Positions 33,901 through 45,200 of a stretch of DNA of 64,000 nucleotides are shown here, piece by piece. Under the pieces are notes generated by a model. That model saw nothing but the letters and a program-made list of their open reading frames with translations. It searched no databases and was not told the origin of the DNA. Source of the DNA: Galaxea fascicularis. Taxonomy: Eukaryota; Cnidaria; Anthozoa; Scleractinia; Euphylliidae. Position 1 is the stretch's first letter. Each line of letters opens with the position of its first letter. Position numbers and translations under genes: made by a program. The DNA lies in assembly GCA_948470475.1 (NCBI GenBank), contig OX419343.1, forward strand, positions 26,840,878 to 26,904,877, read 5' to 3'.

Positions 33901-34813
33901 GTGCGCGCTAGCGTCTAGGTATTGCTTATTGTGCAAACAATTCCTAAGCTATTGTTATTAAAAACAGTTCTTTGTTTGAATTTGGTTTCTAACAGTATTG
34001 TGGTGAAACAAGCGGAAATCTTTGGTCGCTTGTAAGTGTACAAACGCTTTTGTGCGCGGTAGCGTTTAGATATTGGTGTCATTTTATTTCTTGTGTCAAT
34101 GTCGATCGTAAGCAGGCGTTAGTAAGAGGTCACCGTTTTAACAAGAAAACGCATCGGTTAGGGTGGACTTAGCAAAATCAAACTTTTTATTTGAATCGGG
34201 GCGATGACTTTAATGTGTTTGCATCTAAACACAGGTACTTAATTCGGATTGAATTTTGTTGCAGGTTCACAAGAAACCCAATGGTCAAACAATCCTCAAA
34301 CTCGCAGACTTTGGCTTGGCAATGGAGGTGAAAACTCCCATATTCACAGTGTGCGGTACACCAACGTATGTTGCACCTGAAATCCTGGAGGAGACTGGGT
34401 ACGGGCTCAAGGTTGACATGTGGGCAGCGGGTGTCATCACCTATATCATGCTCTGTGGTTTCCCGCCCTTCCGCAGTGCCAAGCGGGATCAAGATGAACT
34501 GTTTGATTTGATTGTGGATGGTGATTACGACTTCCTGTCTCCATATTGGGATAACATTTCCAACGAAGCCAAGGATCTGATTTCCAAACTGCTCGTTGTA
34601 AGTCCGAACGATAGATACTCTGCCGAGGAGGTATTAGCTCACCCTTGGGTCAATTCATCTGATTCCGATGACGATCACAAGTTACTCGGTGGAAATGCCA
34701 TCCCTCGAAGAAAGTTTAAGGCTGCAGCTATTGCGGTGCAAGGAGCCAAAAGATTTGAAAATTTAGCAGAACAGTTTAAACATCAACGGGGAGAAAAAGT
34801 CATTGTTAGGTGA
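30917..34813 (+). CDS. Doublecortin-like serine/threonine kinase (DCLK/zyg-8 type)
   Basis: Microtubule-binding kinase of the CaMK group. Exons 30917-32734 and 34265-34813 join in phase 0; 788 aa. Two doublecortin domains lie at about 24-110 (KTVTFYINGDRNFRGHV onward) and 170-255 (KPKIVTVVRNG onward). A Lys/Ser/Asn-rich linker (256-475) follows, then a kinase domain of about 478-737. Glycine loop IGDGNFADV, K507 in FALKIV, catalytic HRDLKPEN with D599, DFG D621 and APE 643-645 are all present, so it should be active. The start ATG has context aagATGg and is the first Met before the DCX domain. The only intron (32735-34264) splits the kinase domain between PENLL and VHKKP. It is tail-to-tail with the polycystin gene. 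Confidence 0.94.
33197..34080 (+). repeat. Duplicated blocks in the DCLK intron
   Basis: A block of about 90 bp at 33197-33287 ('tgcttattgtgcaaacaatt...') recurs at 33922-34010 with modest divergence. A second short block, 'cgcttgtaagtg' through 'acgcttttgtgcgcg', recurs near 33838 and 34025. The order suggests partial segmental duplication inside the intron, ending about 185 bp before exon 2. Confidence 0.75.
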
Positions 34814-35353
34814 CAAGTTGAATGAAGCGTGGCATTCTGAAGTGGGAAACAGGAAACCGTTCACAGTACCTCATGCAATTCGCGGGTTAAAACAACTCGC
34901 GGTTTATATTCGAGCCATTCGAGAGTTGTCACTTAAACTTGACATACGAATACGTCATCGCTCGTTACTTAGTAACCATCGCTTGTTGCCAGTTCGACTG
35001 TTCGCCAACCTCCCTTCCCCCAAGCTCGAGATACCCATAATCACTTATCTCGTGTCTTTCTCACACATCAGTCGTGCTTGATTTGCTAAATAGCGCAGAC
35101 GAGTAAGAATGTGAAACAACCTGAACGTGCCATGGCATATACGCAGCCATTCGTGAACAGAGCCTTCAGTTAACTAATCCGCAGTCCAATGAGCGATCTT
35201 CATATAATCATATCCATGTTCTTCAGTTAACTGTTGTTTTTGACAATCAAAATTAGATTGAATGTTATGTAGTGGCCGCCTTTCGTAACCTTACCATGTG
35301 TTATCTTGAAGACTTCTCCAGGGCATAGTTTTCTCTTGATTTTGCTCTTAAAA

Positions 35354-35565
35354 AAGGGCTGGTTCACACTTTGACAAAAGCACATAAGCATAAGAAAAAT
35401 ATAGGTGTGAACCGTGGTTACATAAGCAGAAGCATAAGCACAAGGAATGGAAAAACTTCCATTCCTTGTGTTTATGCTTATGCTTATGTAACCCCGGTTC
35501 ACACATATATTTTTCTTATGCTTATGCTTATTCTTATGCGTATGTCAAAGTGTGAACCAGCCCTT
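35354..35565. repeat. MITE with long near-perfect arms
   Basis: AAGGGCTGGTTCACACTTTG at the left is mirrored by CAAAGTGTGAACCAGCCCTT at the right. The interior, of 'cataagcataag' / 'cttatgcttatg' words, pairs right up to a central 'cattccttgtg' hairpin. Over 200 bp of nearly continuous self-pairing. TTA on both sides is a possible target duplication. Confidence 0.9.
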
Positions 35566-35885
35566 ACGTAAAACATTACGAAAAGTTACTCCTACCGGTT
35601 CAATTTTACGATTTTGGAGGCTTAGACTTGGCGATTGTGAATCGTAGTATATTTATTCAAAGCTGTATACATATATGTCTTTTGTATCCATTTCCTTGTA
35701 ATTGTATTCTGCTTGGCTCGCAAACAACAAGTGGAAAAGTATATCACAAGAACAACACACCACACAAACAGCATTGAAGGGGAACACGAAGCGTATTGAA
35801 CACAATGATTTTTGTAAAGATAATTTGATTAACTTTGATGTTTATTTTGATAATTAATGGGCACAAATGAAAATAGATTAAATTA

Positions 35886-35895
35886 TTTATTTATT
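35886..35895 (-). terminator. Candidate polyadenylation signal of polycystin gene
   Basis: Overlapping AATAAA motifs on the minus strand (TTTATTTATT on plus) lie about 370 bp beyond the polycystin stop codon. No downstream element was verified. Confidence 0.35.
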
Positions 35896-36261
35896 TAGAG
35901 TGGCTTTGTTAGTCTACAATCCTCGTGCTTTGAACAATCACATGGGGCATTACAAATATTCTCGCGAAGACCATTTGGGGCAAACCAGCCTGCTATTCAC
36001 TGGTAATTAATTGTATCGCAACCGGTCCAACTTTGCAAAGGGTGCATGATGTTTTCTTGACTAGTTATTTCACTTTAATGTTCGGCTCTCTATGACTTAA
36101 TTGAGGCTTAGCGGGTATGAAGAGGATGTGCCGACCTAAGATTCACTAAATAGGATGCAGATTTGATATCTTGGAGATTAAAAAAACCGTACACGGCTTA
36201 AGTTTTCCATTTGTTAAAAGTCTTAGTTCCGCTTAGTTCAAGCACAAGACTCCAGTTGGAT

Positions 36262-39200
36262 TTATGGCACCAAGTACGTTACTTCTCCATCGTTTCGAAG
36301 AAAATCTTCCCCCTCTCGGACATCAAAATGCACTTCCTTGATGAGCGTAACTAGTCGATCTACCCTTTCTTTAAGCTGTTGCGTTTCATCGATCGATTTC
36401 AGTTTTTTGTACCTTGGTCTCGTACATTCCTCTTCAGGGGCCACGCGAGTTTTGAAAATCGAGCGCGACTTGAGCCCTAGCCAGTTCAAAAACTGATCAG
36501 TCATGAAATCAATGATCTCGTGTTCGTTGGATTGAAGGTCATTGTCTTGTTTCACTTTCTTAAAATTCTCGATTATGATGGACAGAAACATGTTGATAAG
36601 AATAAACACCACTCCTATGCTGTAGAAAAAGAACATGATGGGACCAAGAACTCTGTTAGTCCGCTCTAAACTGACATAACTAAACTTTCCAAGCATCACA
36701 CTGATCAGAGTTTCAAGTGTTGTCACGAAGGTGTGGAATTTGTACAACTCATGCGAGAACACCAGGTAACAGAGGTGCGAGAACCCGATGAATACGAGCC
36801 CGAAGATGATTCCGAAGTGAGCGAGTTCCCGAGCGGCTGCTTTGATCGTGCAGCCGAGTAGGGACATTCGGCGATTAAACCTGAAGAGTCGGAGAAACTT
36901 GACAGATGTCGTGAACACCACGAAAGCGTAAACATAGCCGAACAGCTGATCGACCAGGGCAAGATGGTGAAAGTCTACGAATTGTCGAGGATTTTCGCGG
37001 AAGGTCTTCTTGGTGTATTTGTCAAGTCCAAATCTGATTCCATAGAGGACAATGGCTGTCCATGACAAACCTATGAGTATCAACTCGATCCACGTCCAAA
37101 ATTGGGTCATGTAATTCTTTAGCTCTGTCTTCAGAAACCGTTTAAATTCTCGATAGGTGAACAACAGAGTAAAGAGAACAAAGGAAACTTCACAAACGAG
37201 AACAAATATTAGAAAATGTCCGACATAGCGATCAATCCGTGTCGATAGTAACTGGATGAACGGAAGAACCCCTCCTGCGGCTGTAAACTCCAGCAATAAG
37301 TTAGCAACGCAGTAAAGATTACTGTGTCCGTTGTACACCGTAAACTCGACAAACACTGCTCGCGTATACTTGTCCACCCAGCCATTTGATTTTAAGTCGC
37401 TTAACACGGAGTACGCTTCGTTGATAGTCGAACCTAAGTCGACTTTGTAGCCGCCGCCACGGTACAACGCAAGGTTTCCGAGGAAAGGGCGGGTCTTCAG
37501 TTCAGCAGTTGTCTTATAGTGCCATGCGCTGCAATCTGAATTGTAAGAACTGTTTTGATTGGTTTGTCTCCATCCAGGAGCGAAGTGGGGAGTCTGATCT
37601 TCAGCATCCCAGGAGTAAGGCTCGTCACAGGTCCCCGCGTGTGTCTCAAACACTTCGTGAACTTGACAAGTGCCTAAAAGATACGGATGAATTTTAAGTA
37701 AGAAGTGCCAAAGGTATGTCCAGTTGTACATTTTCCAGATGGCAGGTACTCTTTGTTTTGGAGTTCCTTACAACTTGTTTACTGTGAAACTCAGAAAACC
37801 GCGAACAATACAAATATTTCTGGAATGTCTATTGTGTTGCAAAAGAAAACCAATCAAATACAAGATGGCTAAACTGCAACCTCAAATGTCCATCACTTTT
37901 TTAGTTACCAGTTTCTTCGCATGGTTTCATCACGCGTCTGATTCAGTGATTGAATAACAATAAATATTCCAGAAATAATTCTTAGTGTTTACGGTTTTGT
38001 GAGTTTCACAGTAACGAAGTCCTTGCAGAATGCATTCAACTTAAAAACTGTTTAATTCCTATTTGCAATTAAACATAATAAAATCCATTCTTTGGGGACA
38101 AGACATGCAGAAACCAGCTGTTTGTCCTAGAGGTTTGTTATTGTTTCTGTCGTAACGGCTCTCCTAGATTCGTTTACTCCAGCAAAAACCGAACACTTAA
38201 TTGTTATTGAAAAATCAATGCCTGCAGGAGAAACAAATGCTTAATATCCAAAAACAGGTGCTTCAACAAAATCCCCAAGGTTGCTATTTCGCAAAAATAG
38301 ACTTTCAGCAAACATTCAGTTTAGTATGTTCTCCAACTCCACATTTTATATGAGTTTCAAGGTAACACAAACGCTTGTCGTTTGATTTCCACAACTGGCA
38401 CTTACCACTTTTCACTCGAAGCTGTCTGATACGAGCCACGCCTACAACGTATGACATCTTGTCATCTAGGAATCCAGGCTCCCCGGAATTGCCGTTGTAC
38501 CAGGCACCGTTGTAGAGGCCTGGAACTAGAGTTTGGTTCACCCATTCCCAGAAGTCGATAATATTGGAGACCTACAGGATCAATTAGCACAAGACATGAC
38601 ATCAATAGAACAATAGAGTTAACGATACACATGTAGTGATACTGATCGTAACGGCGACCATGATGATGATGGTGGTGGTGTTATGGTGATGGTGATGGTG
38701 ATGGTGGTGGTATGGTGATGGTGGAGGTGGTGGTGGTGATGATGATGATGATGATAATGGTGGTGGTGTGGTGATGATGATGGTGGTGCCGGATGGTGAT
38801 GGTAATAGTGATGGTGATTGTGTTAGCGATAGTGACGGTGATTGTGATAGTGATGATGACGGCGTTGTTGATTACAGACGCATCCATTTTGTAAGAGGAA
38901 ACTGCTCTCATTTGTTTGAAATCCGGTTCGAGACTGTGGGCTTATGCTGATCAAAACTCAGAAACGTTAAGCACAGGACAATTATTCCTTCGCAAAATGT
39001 ACTCACATCAGCAAGCTTGATGGTGTCGTTTCCAGTAGGCTTGTCGGTAGTTACTTCTTGTTTGCCGTCCTCGCGGGCGCCAGGTGATTCTTGATTACCA
39101 ACGAATGTGTTCTCCATGTTCTGGGTCATGAAATGTGCATACGGGTCTCTGTGGCCGTACGCTATCAATAGAACAATCCACACAAACAGGAGGTAGAAGA

Positions 39201-42200
39201 CAATTTCCCGGATGACTGAGTGCATTTTCCTTTCTTTGAAGAGGCGGACGCGCGCGGCCTGAAGCAGAACCTGAAGATTAAGAAAGCGAGTAAGCAATAA
39301 CGGTAAAGAACAAAGTATCTGTTGGAACACAAGGAGAGACTCGATCCAATTCAATCCCAACCTGTACCGGGAATGTGACAGGTCATACAGAATTCGGTCG
39401 GATTCTTCAGTAGTTCCCTAGTGATGCTCAATACACCTTGGCGTGTATCTTACTCAAGAAACTACACCAGGACTGGATTTAATGAGTGGAGGACAATAAA
39501 CGATGAAAGATAATCAAAATATATTTGTAAAACTTGTCAGAAGACAATATTAATCGCTACTCTACTTTATCTGGTGGGCGTTGGCATTGTGTGACAGCGG
39601 TCTTTCCTTTAGGCTCATCCTTGAGAGTTTCTTCGAGCCATTCCTCGTCGCGTGCCAGTTCAGCATTGATGACGTCATCATCTTCATCCTGTGGCCTCTT
39701 GAGGAGAAGCGCAAACAAAATGGCCACGATTATCACCTTGAGCGGTTGGCTTATTAAGACGTCTTGAAACATCGACACAAACATGGACACCAGCCACTCT
39801 TCTTGTTGTGTGTTGTCGAATTGTAGTCCGTACAACAACGTGAAGAAACCTGCAGCAGCTGCTGTTGAAAGGCATAAGAACCATCCGATGTACAGGAACC
39901 ACCAAGGAAGCAAAAACTTCGGCCTCTTTCGCTTTTTCTTAATTTCCTTGGGTTTTTCTGTAGAAACTAATACGGTGGTGGATTCGATGGAATCCCTGCT
40001 GCATGCTGAAACGTGGAGCAATACCAGTCAACATTTTGAGTAATTTACTTTATGCGGGGGTTTTTAAGAAAGGCGGGCAGCTATAAACACAAATCGATAA
40101 ACTCTGTTTCTTAGCAGAAATTTTGAAAGAGATCTTATCTTCCTTGCATTGACGAAAGGCTAAACAAAAACTAAAATATCAACCTTTGTCCCTCTGTATC
40201 ATAAAATATATCACGGAGAGACAAGCAAGTAAAGTAAAACATGTTCAAGCAAAATATTTTATCGTTGGCACTCAGTTGCACTCCAAACAAACCTTGGAAT
40301 TCGTAACAAAAAGAAACCCATCTCTACATGTATTACCTTTCTCCTGATCTTGTGCTACATCCTGGTACAGGTAGTAATAAATGTCAGAAGATAAAACGTC
40401 TGGCATCTCTCCCTCAAGATCTTCTTTATCACGACTTTCATGACTCTTGAATTTCTTTTTTTTATCTCCTGATGACGCACCAACTTGACTCTCGAGCAGT
40501 GAACAGAAGAATTCCTCGTCCCATGAATCTTTGCGTGCCATAGTCACCGGCGAGCGAATGCTTGTCAGATTTTTTAAAGTCACCTGTTTTTGTTTAAGGA
40601 CTCCTCGCTCACTTGGTGAATCCGCTGGTGTAATATCGCTAAGTGACACAGTAGTCTGTTTACGAGCTTTAGCTCGCTCAGTTACTGAGATTTTGGAATG
40701 CTTTCTGGCTGTTATTCTTTCTGCGTATTTCTGTTTAGCTTTAGGGCTCGCCGATCTGTTCCTGAACAACTGAACAATGACCAAGTTTATTGGAAACACA
40801 ATTAAGCTTGACTGAATTCCAATGATAATCTCGTGCCACGTGAATTCAAAGAATCCGAAGTCTATTAGTACGCTGTTCTGCTTCTTCATTGGCGTTCGGT
40901 ACCAGAGTACATTCGACAACATTGAGCACATGAGGAGAGATAAACAGCACGTGACTCGCTGCACGCGTGTAAAACGACTGCGCACTGGACGGAAGGCTAT
41001 GGAAAACCACAAATGACCGTCAGAGAAGTCACGTGACGTCTTGGTCTTGAACAGATGCACGAAGTCACTCAGCTCCTCTTTTCCCGCTACTGGGAACAGC
41101 CTGTCAACCTGTCCGTCACCTTCATCGCACGCCAGCCAATGGTTGCACAGAAAGAAAAACTTCTCATCAGTTTCTATGTCCCGAATGACCACTTGTGAGA
41201 GAAACCATGATGGGCTTTTTCCACTATTATCGTGCCAAACACGGATGAATGTCAGACCTCCCAGGCAGTCTGAAGTCGTGATAAGAAAGGAGTCAACACC
41301 GCCTGGCTGTAGACATGTTCTCGAGGTGCTTTTCAGCATGTGTACCGCGCTTTGACCATCCTCTCCGGAGATTACAATTGAAACGTTGGCTGTGGTGCCT
41401 GTGTTCTTACCTCTTGCAGTGTAAACAGTTACTTCGTAGCGATACCGATCTGATGGATCATTATCCAGAACTGGTACCAAACCAACCTGACAGAAAACAA
41501 AGCCTTGTGATTATTCATTTATCTTGAAAGGAAGATAACACGTGATTTACTTGCTTAGCACTGGTATAAAAAAAAATCAGAAAATTATGGGTCCATAAAT
41601 ATAGTAAGAGTGGTTCCTCTTCCAAAAATGCACGAAATTGAAACATGCTAGTGATCAAGCGGCAAAATCGCCATTTATAACATACAGGGGTTTTCAATTA
41701 AGTGTCTTAAACCAAAGCAATTACTTTGACCAATCACAAGAGACGAAGACAGCTCAGTGAACCAATCAGAATTTGAAGTAATACATGCAAACGACGCCAG
41801 CGCGGGAAACTGCGCGCATGCAACTTGCGATAGGTTTTGCTTTTGCTTCTCATTGGTAGAAAAAGTTGCGTGAGTTTTTTTTTTTTAACCAATCACAGAG
41901 TCAAGAAAACCAAACCAAAGGAAATGCGAATTACTTTCGGCTCTCAGTTGAAACTGCTCTAATGCACGGAGAAAACAAGAGAACTTCACGTATTTTATCT
42001 GGGTGCAAAGAACGAGGCTGCATGTGCTCGGTAGCGATTTTCTCCTGAACGTTTATCCTTAGCAGAGACAATAGGCAGCACGAGAACTGTACGAAACGAA
42101 AGACTTTTCAAGAGATACCTTAGTGGAGTCTTTCCTGTCCGCCCTTCTCACCCACACCAGGGCCAGGATGTACAATCCAATAATACAACAGTACGTGGCA

Positions 42201-45200
42201 AGTAGTGCAGGGTGCTTGTGAATGTCCGCCAGTTTCTTGATCGAAGCCTCGATATTGAGCTTGTTTGGCGGAATGAAAAGATCTGCACCGAACCACGTCA
42301 AATGGGTACACTGGCATCGGGTTAGGTTGCGAGTAGATTGGCTATGAACCTGAAAGAAATAAAGCAAAAGGTTGGTTTTCTCCAATCATAAGTAAAGAAA
42401 AACATAAACATATGAATAGATTGCGAACATAGAGTAACTTTCCTTTTTTAAAGTAGAGTACTGTTTAGCACAAATTTTGACCATGCTATCCTCAGTTTGG
42501 TTGCAGACAGGCAGCTCATGGTCAGAGACATGTTACAGCATGAGCAGCGGAAAATTTCTCAACAGAATTACTTCATTATGTTTTCCAATTAATTGTCGCA
42601 CTTTGCTTTCAAAGGTGGATTGGTGACTTTACTTAATCTCGGGTTGGTTAGCCAGGAACTCCAATAATGTACACGCTAATTTGCCGAGTAAAACTACAAG
42701 AAAAATTTCATTATCCGCAATGATATAAAAGGATAATAGAACTGATTAAATTGATTTTGAAACTTAACAACTATCATCATCATAATCACAGAATGCAAGT
42801 TTAAGGCAACTTACTAGACATCCCTGGGTGCTCCAGTCTAAGGAAATCTCGTTCCAAAAATAGCACGCTGAAGAGATGACGTCGAACGTATAATTTATTG
42901 TCTTCCCTGAAAGTTCGCCTTCACTGTCATGCGCACTGGGTAAAACTCCAACGTAGTAGTCGCCTGCTCCCTTCATCTGATCACGGGTAACGAACAGGGA
43001 GTGATTTCCGCCCACGGAGTCCATGTTCGGGAGAGATATTTTGAAGTCGTATTCAGTAAGCGATGGAGGCTCACTGTAACGGAAGTAAATCTCTAGCGCT
43101 GAACTTCCGTCGGACGGTAGGATTTTAGCTTTAACAATGCTGTCACTGTTGGGCAAACTTACTTTGTGGATGGTCATTGATCCACTTGCTGAAGGAGTTT
43201 GTGAGACGTTCGTTGACATCTGTGACGAAATGCAAAAGAGCTTTTAAGATAATAGTGCATTCTGTCAGCTTACCATGCATTTCCAGTCCTAATCGCGCAA
43301 ATGACCGACGAGTGAAAAGTCCTGAGAACTTACCTGAGATTTACTGATCTTATGTTCAGTTGAAACAATCTGATTGTAGCTTAAAGAGGTTTCGGATTTG
43401 GCCTGCAAAGAATTCTGTATGAAGTGGGCTAAAACTACAACGCAGAATCTTAACGGCCTTTTATTAATCGTGGGATTTACTTTACCTGCAGAGGAACTTT
43501 CTGCGGTAGAGAAATGTTGATTGGCGACGCCAGACCCTCAACTGGTATAACGTTACCGTCAGGCCCTTTGACAATAAGAGAGACTGGATTGGTCCTGACC
43601 ATAGTGGAATTACCAGAACTTTGGAATGGATTAATGGACAGTTCTGTTAACTGTAGAGAAATACAAAATTAAGTGTAATACATCAAGTAAGATACCGCGC
43701 ATAAAAATGAGTGACTTCTTTTCTTAACTCAGTTTATTGCAATATGAAAAACTGCCAAATAATACGGCTGTGATTTGGAGCAAAAGAGGGACAAAGCTCG
43801 CTGTGGAACAGGCATAAGATCATCACAATGCTAATAAAAGATGAAAAGCTCACATCACCTTCGGCAGTTCCTCAGCAGTCAAAAGTTCCACAGTAACTTC
43901 TGACGCCATCAAATGTATGGTTGTTGACGTCAAAGTAACATTTAATTTGGCAATTTCGTGATAAAAGCTTTGACTAACATCATAGACCGCACAGAAAGCT
44001 TTCTTAATTTTTTTTGTTTCAGTTGCTAACAAATCGTCGCATTTAGTAACCATCAGGAGCCCATTACCACAACTTGTTTTCCTAGTGGAACATGCCGGGT
44101 TTCGCTTTTCCTCTTTTAAGGTTGATGGCGACACCCCCAACTCACCGTAGTTGTGGTGAAAGAGCTGTTACTAATTCCATCCATTAGGTTAATGTCATTT
44201 GGTAAAACAAACTGTGCCTCCCCTCCCACACTGACTGAAAGACCGGCCAGGTTACACGGCGTTTGTTTGGACAAGCCAACAGCAACGCTGTCACTTTTCA
44301 TGATCACTGCATTTTGCGCTGGTATCATGGTGTCAAGCACGGCATCGGAAACACTATCCATGAGATTCAGAACTTGAACCAACACTTCCTAAGGTTAAAA
44401 AGGAGGTAAGTGGTAGGTAGCTAAACTGGTAAGAAAGTACATAAAAAAGTATAAGTAGAGAGAGAGAACTTTATTTAATGAGGGCATGTGATTGAGAAAG
44501 CTTGGGTTGTTAAACCGTTAGCGTTTTTCGGCTTCAGTTGTGTGAGAAGAAAGGTGTTTTTGGAATAAATAAGCCCTTTACGCAACAAATAAAAATCCTA
44601 CCTCAGAGGTTTTCTTATCTAACGCGTTAGAGGTGTTACCTCTACTGTTCAGAGAAGCAAGAAATACGTTAGATAATCCCCGCAGTATCACATTGGAGAT
44701 CTTTTCAATGACTCCTCCATCCTCCCCGCTCTTGGACTCTTTCCTCAACTTCTCGGCCATCATGGAAAACTGTTTTGCCGCTAAAACCTAACCAACATAA
44801 GAACGTTAAAAAATATACGTTCGATGAAAATTCAGCTTTTTTGTTCAAGGCATACTGCTGTCATTTGGGGGTTTTGTCCTTCCCTTTAGCTCCTAAAGCC
44901 AAGTTGGCTTTTGCACCTTTACCCGATCTCACTGGGTTGTTTGAAAACTAAGGGTGTCTTCAGATAGTGTTTTTATGCCAATGGTTTTATTCTGCGTTTG
45001 CGTAATGAAGCCAGAAAAAACTTGAAGCAGTGTTGTTTACATGGGAGGCTTTCCATCGATCAATAGCGCGCTTACGAAACCATTCTGATATCATAAATAG
45101 CTGGCTATTTATAAAAGCTAACTGTCATGTCATGAAAACTAGCGTAACCCCTATCGACCTATCTCCAATCACTAGTCAAGTGAGACGAATAAGGCATAAG

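Larger units (their letters stand above)
34814..36261. other. Spacer between convergent DCLK and polycystin genes
   Basis: It holds the 3' UTRs of both genes. No coding exon seen. A MITE (35354-35565) lies in the middle, and AATAAA motifs for the minus-strand gene lie at about 35886-35895. Confidence 0.6.

Noticed and set aside
38681..38950. Thr/Ile/His-rich open frames
   Set aside because: Produced by the GATGGT microsatellite in a polycystin intron.
43850..44140. 96-codon minus-strand frame as a regular polycystin exon
   Set aside because: Its upstream part cannot join the preceding exon without a stop or an intron of only about 40 bp. Only the 43859-44002 part could be an optional exon, and the direct join looks more like the family.
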